Below are positions 1 to 7,105 of a stretch of 50,230 nt of DNA, in pieces; the first letter of the stretch is position 1, and every line of letters begins with the position of its first letter. The position numbers and the translations under genes are program-made. The notes under the pieces were generated by a model. That model had not been told where the DNA came from and ran no database searches. It saw nothing but the letters and a program-made list of their open reading frames with translations. Location: NCBI RefSeq assembly GCF_938030685.1, contig NZ_CALHHX010000214.1:1-50230 (forward strand), in the 5' to 3' direction. Source of the DNA: an uncultured Campylobacter sp. (GTDB lineage: Bacteria; Campylobacterota; Campylobacteria; Campylobacterales; Campylobacteraceae).

Positions 1-73
1 TCCGCCACCAGTTATACCGCAGCGAAACGCCCGCTACGGCGGCAAAGATCAGAAATATTAAGATATAGCTCAT
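1..73 (-). CDS. N-terminus of a membrane-anchored protein (partial, runs off window)
   Basis: An ATG at 73-71 follows an AGAAGG ribosome-binding site and lies 2 bases after the stop of the O-antigen ligase gene, so it looks like the next gene of the same operon. The 24 visible codons give a hydrophobic segment (about residues 3-17) followed by LRYNWWR. The same layout, a short membrane anchor and then LRFAWW, begins the polysaccharide deacetylase at 2677-3495. A second deacetylase is therefore a reasonable guess but only an inference, because no catalytic motif is inside the window. Confidence 0.6.
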   Translation of the reverse strand, partial: MSYILIFLIFAAVAGVSLRYNWWR

Positions 74-75
74 AT

Positions 76-1314
76 TTACCTTCTCATCTCATCAATTCTA
101 CTATCATTTGATAACTTTATATATTGATAATAGCTAGAAACAATCGCGAATATAGTTATAGAAAATATCATAAAGAATGACCAACGACTTTTAGAAATTA
201 CGAAAGTAGAATTTAGGAAAGAAAATGCATAAAATACGCTAAATGCACTAATTAATATAAAAGTTCCTTTTCTATAAACGCTATAAAAGATACTAAAAAA
301 TAGTGTAATGGCAAACCCAAATCCAATAATTCCTTGCTCTGCAAGTATATCCATCCAAGGGCTATGTGCATGTTCCACTGTTTTATTTTGCTCTTTATCT
401 ATTTCGTAGCTTTCGAATTCTGGTTTATAGTAATCAAATTGTCTATATTTAAAATTTTTAAATCCTACGCCCAATATAGGGTTGTCTTTAAATTCTTCTA
501 TAGCAGTTTTCCAAATAGCCACTCTAAGATGCTTTTGATTCTCGAATGGATGCGCCAAAGAAACCAACCTATCCTGCAATTTATCGCTATTAAAAGCTAT
601 AGAAATTACGCATACACATAAAACGACCAACATAATAAAAGCTGTTTTTCTATAAGGGCTAGTCCAGACTATTATAGGGATAAAGACTGCAAGCAATAAC
701 AAGGGCCCCCTAGAGCCACTTAGCGGAACAGCTATTAAAATTCCAAAAAGAGCCGAACTATATAAAATATAATGAGATAGATGACGATTTTTTAAGCTAA
801 GCATAGCTCCAAACATTCCAACATAAAGTGGCAATATAAAAGGGAAAATTCTACTATTGCTAGAAAAAAATATATCAGTCGCTCTACCATTTAAAATCGG
901 AACGCCAAAAATATTATAACCTATGAGAAATTGCAGCAATGCATTAAATGCAATAAATAAAACTATACAAGCTTGAAATTTAAAGAATTTTTCTAATTTA
1001 TCTTTAGAATTAAGATATATTTTGATCGCTAAATACAAAAGTATCCATAAGAATAAAACTCCTACAGCGCTAATAATGCCATCTTTATGCGTTGCCCAGA
1101 TTACGCTAGATAGCATATATACACACCAGATAGACATAAATATAAAAAGTCTATCTTTAAATACCCAGAATAAATGATTCTTAAAGGTATGGAATAAAAA
1201 TATAACTACGATTAAAGCTGCAACAATATTATAGGATTTGCCGACAAAAAGGCTCACAGATAATATATATAATAAATATTTCATTATCTCTTCATAGTTA
1301 AATTTTAATAGCAT
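76..1314 (-). CDS. O-antigen ligase / polymerase family membrane protein
   Basis: This 412-residue protein has about ten hydrophobic segments, as in the Wzy/WaaL family that joins or polymerises glycans on lipid carriers in the inner membrane. It carries the family-typical small-residue and arginine motif SGSRGPLL at residues 199-206. The late periplasmic-loop motif HAHSPWMDIL is at residues 315-324, in the place of the usual HxHN/S signature. An AAGGAG site precedes the ATG. The gene is clearly more AT-rich than its neighbours, and the change is abrupt near base 1440, which suggests separate acquisition. It sits at the distal end of a glycan cluster. Whether it is a ligase or a polymerase cannot be decided from sequence alone. 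Confidence 0.85.
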   Translation of the reverse strand: MLLKFNYEEIMKYLLYILSVSLFVGKSYNIVAALIVVIFLFHTFKNHLFWVFKDRLFIFMSIWCVYMLSSVIWATHKDGIISAVGVLFLWILLYLAIKIYLNSKDKLEKFFKFQACIVLFIAFNALLQFLIGYNIFGVPILNGRATDIFFSSNSRIFPFILPLYVGMFGAMLSLKNRHLSHYILYSSALFGILIAVPLSGSRGPLLLLAVFIPIIVWTSPYRKTAFIMLVVLCVCVISIAFNSDKLQDRLVSLAHPFENQKHLRVAIWKTAIEEFKDNPILGVGFKNFKYRQFDYYKPEFESYEIDKEQNKTVEHAHSPWMDILAEQGIIGFGFAITLFFSIFYSVYRKGTFILISAFSVFYAFSFLNSTFVISKSRWSFFMIFSITIFAIVSSYYQYIKLSNDSRIDEMRR

Positions 1315-1483
1315 TTATCTCTCCTTTATATCTTATATCTAAATAATTATAAAACAATATAAATAGCGATTTTGTGATCTTGTCTTGCTATGTTTATACT
1401 GAATTTATACTCACAAATATTTAATTTGCTTATTAGCTAATCAAACTTAAAACATATAAAATTTAAGTCCAAAATTACGATCT

Positions 1484-2680
1484 TTAGGCTTCGCATAACA
1501 GCTCCTCGTAGTAATTTTTAAGCAAGCTGATATAATTTTGCAGCGTCAAAGTTTGCTTAAGACCGGCGTGTTTTTGCGCAAAAGCCCGAGCGTATTTGCC
1601 GTAAGCGCGGTAAATTTCATCGATCTTGGCGCCCAGATCCGCCGCCTCGCATAAAAACTCCTCGCTTAAAATTTCCGAAATTCCGCCCACGCGGGTAGAT
1701 ATCAGCACGGGCGAATAAAAAATACCTTCGATCAAAATCACCGGAAAGCCCTCCTTGCGCGAGCTGATCACGTGCAGGTGCGACGCGGCAAGAGTTGCCG
1801 CAACGTCATCGCAAAAGCCGCATAGCCGCACGCGGTCCTGCAAATTTAGCGAATCGATTAAATTTTGCAAATTTTGCCTCTCGCCGCCCTGACCGTAAAT
1901 TTTAAGCTCGAAATCAAATTTCAGCTCGCTTGCGGCGCGGATCAAAAGATCAAAACCCTTGATCTTATCGAGCCTGCCGACCGCGACGATGCTAAATTTA
2001 AAATTTTCCGCCGCTGCGTTTGCGCCCTGTTGCGATACGAATACGCTGCTGGTCTTATTTTGCGATGCGTCCGCATCCAAAGGCGTATCTTGCGACGCAA
2101 ACACAATGCCAGTCATATTTTGCGACGCGAACGTGCCGCCGGCCGAGTCGCCGCACGTTGCTTCCTTGGGCGCCATGTTTGCAGCGCCCTCCGCGTCCTT
2201 GCAGCGCGCGAGAATTTCATGATTTACAAATTCCTGCCGCGGCTCTATGCCGAAATATATCACCTTCGCGGCGTGATTTATCGTGGTTGCGACCTTGCGC
2301 GAGGCTGCGATGACGTTTCGCACGCGATCGAAAACGGGCGCTTTGCGGTCGTTGTGCTTGGTCGCAACGAGCTTAAGATTTAAAAATTTTTCGACCACGA
2401 AGCCAATCTGCGCGGCTTTGGCGCCGTGAGAATGTAAAATTTCAAATCCGCCCGAGCGTAAAAACCGATAAATTTCAGCGAACAAAAACGGATTGTAGCG
2501 CTTGTCGCGGCTTTTGTATTCATAAATTTGCACGCGAGCATCCAGACGCTGCAAAAACTCGCATCTATCGGGCACGATTAGCGCCGCCTGCTCGCTTTTG
2601 CAAAGCTCATTTAGCGAGTCGATCACGATCTTTTCAACGCCGCCGTAAAATCTGGAGCAGCAAAGATAGGCGATTTTCAT
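1484..2680 (-). CDS. Glycosyltransferase family 4 with a tandem-repeat insert
   Basis: This 398-residue protein has the two Rossmann halves of a GT-B glycosyltransferase. The N-terminal half contains HSHGAKAAQIGF. The C-terminal half begins at IVAVGRLDKIKGFDLLI and has SSRKEGFPVILIEG followed by TRVGGISEIL, the usual nucleotide-sugar binding region. Between the halves (about residues 165-225) lies a non-conserved stretch made of 10-residue units such as FASQNMTGIV and FASQDTPLDA, encoded by 30-base imperfect tandem repeats. The ATG overlaps the stop of the upstream deacetylase by 4 bases. Its probable role is addition of a sugar to a surface glycan such as LOS; donor and acceptor cannot be told. 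Confidence 0.88.
   Translation of the reverse strand: MKIAYLCCSRFYGGVEKIVIDSLNELCKSEQAALIVPDRCEFLQRLDARVQIYEYKSRDKRYNPFLFAEIYRFLRSGGFEILHSHGAKAAQIGFVVEKFLNLKLVATKHNDRKAPVFDRVRNVIAASRKVATTINHAAKVIYFGIEPRQEFVNHEILARCKDAEGAANMAPKEATCGDSAGGTFASQNMTGIVFASQDTPLDADASQNKTSSVFVSQQGANAAAENFKFSIVAVGRLDKIKGFDLLIRAASELKFDFELKIYGQGGERQNLQNLIDSLNLQDRVRLCGFCDDVAATLAASHLHVISSRKEGFPVILIEGIFYSPVLISTRVGGISEILSEEFLCEAADLGAKIDEIYRAYGKYARAFAQKHAGLKQTLTLQNYISLLKNYYEELLCEA
2026..2145. repeat. Four 30-bp imperfect tandem repeats inside a glycosyltransferase gene
   Basis: On the plus strand, units begin at about 2026, 2056, 2086 and 2116, and the last three share a TATNTTGCGAYGC core. They keep the reading frame and encode about four 10-residue units with the common core (F/D)xSQ at residues 179-219 of the glycosyltransferase. 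Unit length and phase are read directly from the sequence. Confidence 0.8.
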
Positions 2681-3495
2681 CTATTTCTGCCCTTTTTCAT
2701 CTTCAAAATGAAGCTAAAAAGCCCCTGTCTGCCGCTAACCATGATGCGCGGAATTTCAAAATTTGAGTAGTGTGGGCGCAACACGTCGTTTTGCGTCGTA
2801 ACGGCGCAGCTAAAGCCCGCCTCGCGCGCGCAGCGCACGCTAATCTCGTCGTAAAAGCCGAACGGATAGGCAAAGGCGCTGCAAGCAATGCCAAATTTAG
2901 CCTCTATTTCGCGCTTTGATTCGCTCATCTGACGCAGCTGCTCTGCCGCGTCCAAGCTAGGCAAGTTTGCGTGATCGAGCGTATGCGAACCGATCTCGAT
3001 AAGCCCGCTTTGCAAAAGCTCGTGGACCTCCTCGTCGCTTAGCATCTGCTCGCGATTTAGCTCGTCGCTTGATTTTTTCAGATCCTTATCGGTCGCCCAA
3101 TTCCCGCCAAAGCGCCGGTTCACGATGAAAATCGTCGCCTTAAAGCCGTATTTTTGAAGTATCGGCAGAGCGCCCGTGAGATTATCGCGATACCCATCGT
3201 CGAAGGTAATGCAAACCGCCTTTGCAGGCTTTTTATCCAAGCTCGCAAGCTCGCTTAGAGTGTAGCTCGTAAAGCCGTTTCGCTTCAGCCACGCAAGCTG
3301 TTTTTCAAACGCGGCAGGGGTCACGCGCAAGCGGTTAAATTTAGAGGCATGCTTTGGCAGATGCTCGCGGATCATATGATACATCAGCACACGCGGATAC
3401 TCGTAGGGTTGGTCCTTTTCCCACCACGCAAAGCGCAGGCAAAACCATGCAAAAAGCGCCGCCGCCGCAAAAGCCAAAACCGCCGCGTAGATCAT
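2677..3495 (-). CDS. Polysaccharide deacetylase (NodB-like), membrane anchored
   Basis: This 272-residue protein starts with one hydrophobic anchor (about residues 2-20). It then has a NodB-homology domain: YPRVLMYHMI, the metal-binding motif TFDDGYRDN near residues 97-105, and HTLDHANL near residue 170, which supplies the two metal-ligand histidines. The late motif FAYPFGFYD is also present. Such enzymes remove acetyl groups from N-acetyl sugars of surface glycans or peptidoglycan. Its ATG overlaps the stop of the small gene upstream, and its stop overlaps the next glycosyltransferase start, so it belongs to a tightly coupled glycan operon. The substrate is unknown. Confidence 0.88.
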   Translation of the reverse strand: MIYAAVLAFAAAALFAWFCLRFAWWEKDQPYEYPRVLMYHMIREHLPKHASKFNRLRVTPAAFEKQLAWLKRNGFTSYTLSELASLDKKPAKAVCITFDDGYRDNLTGALPILQKYGFKATIFIVNRRFGGNWATDKDLKKSSDELNREQMLSDEEVHELLQSGLIEIGSHTLDHANLPSLDAAEQLRQMSESKREIEAKFGIACSAFAYPFGFYDEISVRCAREAGFSCAVTTQNDVLRPHYSNFEIPRIMVSGRQGLFSFILKMKKGRNR

Positions 3496-3671
3496 CGCTC
3501 GATCCTTACGCGATATGCCAAAAAGCTCAAAATCGTAGCCAGACTTAGCGCTGCAAAGGAGATCTGATAGATCGCGTTTTTAAAAAACAGTGACGCGCAC
3601 CAAAGAAGCAGCAGCGTTAAAAATGTGATCCTCCAGCCGCTAGGCGCGTTTTCGTAAAAAAATTTTTTCAT
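3492..3671 (-). CDS. 59-residue predicted membrane protein of the glycan cluster
   Basis: This small gene fills the only gap between a glycosyltransferase and a deacetylase. Its ATG (3671-3669) overlaps the glycosyltransferase stop as ATGA, and its own TGA (3494-3492) overlaps the deacetylase ATG in the same way. The product starts MKKFFYENAPSGWR. It has two hydrophobic stretches, about residues 15-30 and 35-52, and ends with the basic tail YRVRIER. This fits a two-helix inner-membrane protein. I do not recognise a family. The exact fit with four-base overlaps on both sides is the main evidence that it is a real gene. Confidence 0.75.
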   Translation of the reverse strand: MKKFFYENAPSGWRITFLTLLLLWCASLFFKNAIYQISFAALSLATILSFLAYRVRIER

Positions 3672-4744
3672 ATTAAACTCTCATAAACCTTTATCGTTTT
3701 TTCTACCATCTGCTCTAGGCTGAAGTTTTGCGAAACGTAGCCGTAGCCGTCAAATTTCAGCTCGCGCGCGGGGACAAACAGCTCCGCCAGCGCCTGCGCG
3801 TCGCCCACGTCAAAAAAATAACCGTTTTCGCCCTCTCTTACGATATCCAGCGCGCCGCCGTGGCGGGTCGCGATCACGGGGCAGTTGAGCGCTATAGCCT
3901 CAGCCATCGAGCGCCCGAAACTCTCAGGCTTGCTTGAAGCGCTCACCGTGACCGACGAGAGCGAGTAAATCTCGGCCACCTTGCTCTGCGAGCCTGCAAA
4001 AATTACGCGCTCGCCAAGTCCTAGCCCCTCTACGAGCGATTTTAGCTCGGAAAAATACTCGTCGCGACCCGCTCCTACGCCGCCTACAATCAAAATTTTA
4101 AGCTTTTGTTCGCTTGCTAAAGCCGCGGCGCGGATCAGGGTTTTGTAATCCTTAATCTGCGTGATGCGCCCAACGCCCGAGACGATAAAATCATCCTGCG
4201 CAAGGTTGAAATTCTGCCGAAATTCCTTGATGAAGCGCTCGTCTAAATTTTTTGGATTAAATTTTTCTAGATCGATGCCGCGCGGAATGATCGTGATCTT
4301 GGCCGCATCCGCGCCGTAGCTTCGCACCACGTGATCGCGCGCATAGCCGCTAGGACAGATGATCGCGTCCGCATCGGTCATAATCTTGCTGTAGAAATTT
4401 ACGGAATTTATCCCATGCACGGTGCTTACGATCTTTGCTTTGGGGCGAGCAAATTTAACCAGCCACGCCGGCACGCGGGAGCGGACATGCACGATGTCTG
4501 GAGAAATTTCGTTTAAAATTTTACGCAGCTTTAAAACGCGCGCCGGAGCGCTTAGGATATTTTTGGAGCAAACGTCGAGCTGTACGTGCACGCCGCCGTC
4601 TTTTTCTATTTCGGGTGCCAATTTGCCGCCGTTACTGATAACGAAATTTTCGATGCCGCGCCGCGCAAACTCTCTATTTAGCTCGACTACGCCGCGCTCG
4701 ACGCCGCCTTCGTTCAGCTCGGGCAGGATTTGCACGACCCTCAT
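3668..4744 (-). CDS. Glycosyltransferase family 4
   Basis: This 358-residue protein is a GT-B glycosyltransferase of ordinary length without inserts. It opens with VVQILPELNEGGVERGV, the typical glycine-rich first loop. It has STVHGINSVNFYSKIM in the N-terminal half and IPRGIDLEKFNP at the linker. It ends with SSKPESFGRSMAEAIALN followed by CPVIATRHGGALDIV, the E-x7-E-type donor-binding region. The start overlaps the stop of the ELM1-like gene by 4 bases. It probably acts in LOS or capsule core assembly on the cytoplasmic side; the sugar transferred is unknown. Confidence 0.9.
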   Translation of the reverse strand: MRVVQILPELNEGGVERGVVELNREFARRGIENFVISNGGKLAPEIEKDGGVHVQLDVCSKNILSAPARVLKLRKILNEISPDIVHVRSRVPAWLVKFARPKAKIVSTVHGINSVNFYSKIMTDADAIICPSGYARDHVVRSYGADAAKITIIPRGIDLEKFNPKNLDERFIKEFRQNFNLAQDDFIVSGVGRITQIKDYKTLIRAAALASEQKLKILIVGGVGAGRDEYFSELKSLVEGLGLGERVIFAGSQSKVAEIYSLSSVTVSASSKPESFGRSMAEAIALNCPVIATRHGGALDIVREGENGYFFDVGDAQALAELFVPARELKFDGYGYVSQNFSLEQMVEKTIKVYESLI

Positions 4745-6165
4745 ATTTTTATCTCCCTCACAAACGCCTTAAGATCGTACTTCGCGGTCTTTTTTAACGT
4801 TTCGTCATAGCGCCTAGCGTGACCCGTAGAAACGAGAGCGCTTATAAAATCGTCAAATTTATTATGAGCATCTTTGCGTTTTAGGCTCAAAATAGCCACG
4901 CTCGCGCTCCCGTTAGATACGGCATCGCTTATCATCGAGACGCTGTCCTCGCTGATAAAAACCCACTCGCACTGTGCCAAAAAATCGCCGATCGGATTTA
5001 CGGGCTCGCGGCTGTAAATCACGCTGTAATTCCAGCTAAGCTTAGCTAGCGCGCTCTCGGTAGCCTGCGGCGTGCGCGGAGAGGTCGTTAGCGCAAACTC
5101 GCAGTCCGCAAACTGCGCCCTCACGCCCTCGATCTGCTTTAAAATTTCATCCCCCATCTCAAAGCAGGAATTCGACCCGCCGATGATAAATCCGATGGAT
5201 TTACGCTGCGGCCGGTACAGCCCCTGCGGGCGCGAAAAACTAAGCGAGACGGGCGAAATTTTAAGGTTCGCACTCGGCATCGGGCGATCATGCGCGCCTG
5301 CGATGATGATGCTAAAATCCTTGCGGTAGCCTTTCGGATACATTAGTGCTATACTCGGCTTTGCGTATCTGCGCGCGTAAAATTTCAGCGCGTAATAGCT
5401 CGTAGAGCCCGCGCCTACGAACAGATCGAAATCTGCGAAATTTAAATTGCGATCTGATGCAGCATCTAAATTTGCGCTATATGATACGGCATCTGAATTG
5501 GTGCCATTCGGCGCAGCATTTAAATTTATGCTATCTGATGCAGCGGGGCTGTTTAAAGAGGTATTATTTAAATTTGATCCGTTTTTACGGTCCGCCGCCG
5601 TGCCACTCCCGCCAAGATCGCACTTAAAAATTTTAAAATAAAGCCCAAAAAAATCAAGCGCGTAGGAGCAGAGTTTAAGAAGCTTGTTTGCGTAAGCGAT
5701 CTTGCAAATGCAAAAATCAAGCCCTTTTAGCTCGCAAAATGCGATACTTTGGTTCTCGTGCCCCTTGCGGCCGTCGCTTAAGATGAGCGCTTTTCGATGC
5801 GGATTTTTTGGGGCGGACTGATTTGCAGCGGAGTTTTCGCTGTTTAAATTTAATGACCCGCCGCCTGCGTGCCACGCGTAATCTGAGGCACCCGATCTTA
5901 AATTTTTATATCTAAAATTTTCGCGGCGTAAAATGTAAGAGGGGCTGCCGCAAATCGATATGAAATTTTTAAATTTCGAATTTTTATAATCTCGCGCAGC
6001 GGCGATCGCCATAGAGCTTTCGCGATTTAAAATTTTACCCGCTCGCGCGGCTCTACTTAAATTTTCGACGCTTTGCTCTTTTGCAAAGAGACGCGAGCCC
6101 TGCGGTGCGGATAAATTTCTTATGACACCCCGTCTGCTCTCGCCTCTTGAAATTTGCCGCGCCAT
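4741..6165 (-). CDS. ELM1-like (mitochondrial fission ELM1 family) protein with N-terminal extension and internal repeat insert
   Basis: The recognisable domain starts at about residue 129 counted from base 6180 (ALILSDGRKGHENQSIAF). It continues with DLFVGAGSTSYYALKF, YPKGYRKDFSIIIAGAHD, SIGFIIGGSN and VFISEDSVSMISDA. This is the bacterial ELM1-like family, often found in LPS and LOS loci; its biochemical function is not settled and a GT-B-like fold is plausible. The ATG at 6165 forms a TGATG junction with the acyltransferase stop, so I prefer it to the in-frame ATG at 6180. The first 120 or so residues and residues about 190-247 match nothing I know and are rich in Asn, Ser and Ala. The second insert is encoded by 27-base tandem repeats. 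Confidence 0.75.
   Translation of the reverse strand: MARQISRGESRRGVIRNLSAPQGSRLFAKEQSVENLSRAARAGKILNRESSMAIAAARDYKNSKFKNFISICGSPSYILRRENFRYKNLRSGASDYAWHAGGGSLNLNSENSAANQSAPKNPHRKALILSDGRKGHENQSIAFCELKGLDFCICKIAYANKLLKLCSYALDFFGLYFKIFKCDLGGSGTAADRKNGSNLNNTSLNSPAASDSINLNAAPNGTNSDAVSYSANLDAASDRNLNFADFDLFVGAGSTSYYALKFYARRYAKPSIALMYPKGYRKDFSIIIAGAHDRPMPSANLKISPVSLSFSRPQGLYRPQRKSIGFIIGGSNSCFEMGDEILKQIEGVRAQFADCEFALTTSPRTPQATESALAKLSWNYSVIYSREPVNPIGDFLAQCEWVFISEDSVSMISDAVSNGSASVAILSLKRKDAHNKFDDFISALVSTGHARRYDETLKKTAKYDLKAFVREIKI
5452..5550. repeat. 27-bp imperfect tandem repeats inside the ELM1-like gene
   Basis: On the plus strand, units of 27 bases start at 5452, 5479 and 5506, with a partial fourth at 5533. 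They share cores like TGATGCAGC and AAATTTNTGCT. They preserve frame and encode nine-residue Asn/Ser/Ala-rich units at about residues 211-243 of the ELM1-like protein. Confidence 0.75.
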
Positions 6166-7046
6166 CAGTCCATCTTCCATCGTTTATGTATCCAAAACCA
6201 CTGCTGCGGCGCGGTTCGCACGACCTCTTCGAAAATGTCGTTGCACTTTTGCGTGATAAACAGCTCGGCTTTGTCCTTATTTAACCCTTCAGGTAGTGGC
6301 GGAAAATCCTTGATCACGATCTCGTAGCGATTATCCGCGTCGCGCCGCGCAAAGATCGGGATCAGCACGGGATGAAATTTTAAATAAAGCGACGCGATGG
6401 TCTTTGTGGTGTAGCACTGCCGTCCAAAAAAAGTCGTAATCAGGCTATTTTTAGGGCCCGGCTTTTGATCGGGCAAGATGCCTACGTTGCGCCCCTGCTT
6501 TAGCGCCTGCACGAGCCTGCGCATCGCATCGTCCTTGTAAATGAGGTCGTTGCCGTAGCGCTCGCGAAACGGCGCCACTAGCCGCTCTTCGATCAGCTCG
6601 TTATCACTGCGACGCCCGACTACCGAGACGGGAAAGCCGTTAGCGCCGAAAAAATTGGCTAGAATTTCCCAGTTTCCAAAATGCGCGGTAAAAAATAAAA
6701 TCCCGTGCGGATTATCACCTTTTAGCTTTCGGACGCGCTCTAGCGCCTGCTCGCCGTTTGAAATCAGATCATCAAATTTTAGTCTGCCGTTGTAAAATAA
6801 AAGCGTGTCGGTAAGCGTCCTAGCGATACTGCGAAAATTCTCGATCGCAAGAGAGTGAAGCTCACTTTCGCTTTTTTGCGGATAAGCGGCGCGAAAGTTA
6901 TCCTGCGCGACTTTAACGCGCCTACTAAGCTTCCACGATGCAAAAAGTGCGAGCTTGTCGAAAAATGCGAATATGAAGCTTTTCGGCGCGAATTTTGCAA
7001 ATTTTATCAGACACAGCGCCAAAAAATATTGGATTTTTTCCTTCAT
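6165..7046 (-). CDS. Lipid A biosynthesis acyltransferase (LpxL/HtrB/WaaM family)
   Basis: This 293-residue protein is of normal length for the late lipid A acyltransferases, which move an acyl chain from acyl carrier protein to lipid A precursor at the inner membrane. It has an N-terminal hydrophobic segment and the catalytic HxxxxE motif as HFGNWE in FFTAHFGNWEILANFF. The later motifs GILPDQKPGPKNSL, TTFFGRQCYTT and PQQWFWIHKRWK are also typical. It follows mnmE by about 60 bases and couples to the ELM1-like gene through a TGATG junction. In C. jejuni the homologue lies next to LOS genes, which fits the neighbours here. The acyl chain and position added are not visible. Confidence 0.93.
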   Translation of the reverse strand: MKEKIQYFLALCLIKFAKFAPKSFIFAFFDKLALFASWKLSRRVKVAQDNFRAAYPQKSESELHSLAIENFRSIARTLTDTLLFYNGRLKFDDLISNGEQALERVRKLKGDNPHGILFFTAHFGNWEILANFFGANGFPVSVVGRRSDNELIEERLVAPFRERYGNDLIYKDDAMRRLVQALKQGRNVGILPDQKPGPKNSLITTFFGRQCYTTKTIASLYLKFHPVLIPIFARRDADNRYEIVIKDFPPLPEGLNKDKAELFITQKCNDIFEEVVRTAPQQWFWIHKRWKMD

Positions 7047-7105
7047 AAAGACCTCGTTTTAAATGCGAGATTATATTGAATTTTGGCTAATTAGTAGCTA
7101 AAACG

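Noticed and set aside
1865..2383. 172-codon plus-strand frame opposite the glycosyltransferase
   Set aside because: It mirrors a real, motif-bearing gene on the minus strand and has no recognisable domain or ribosome-binding site.
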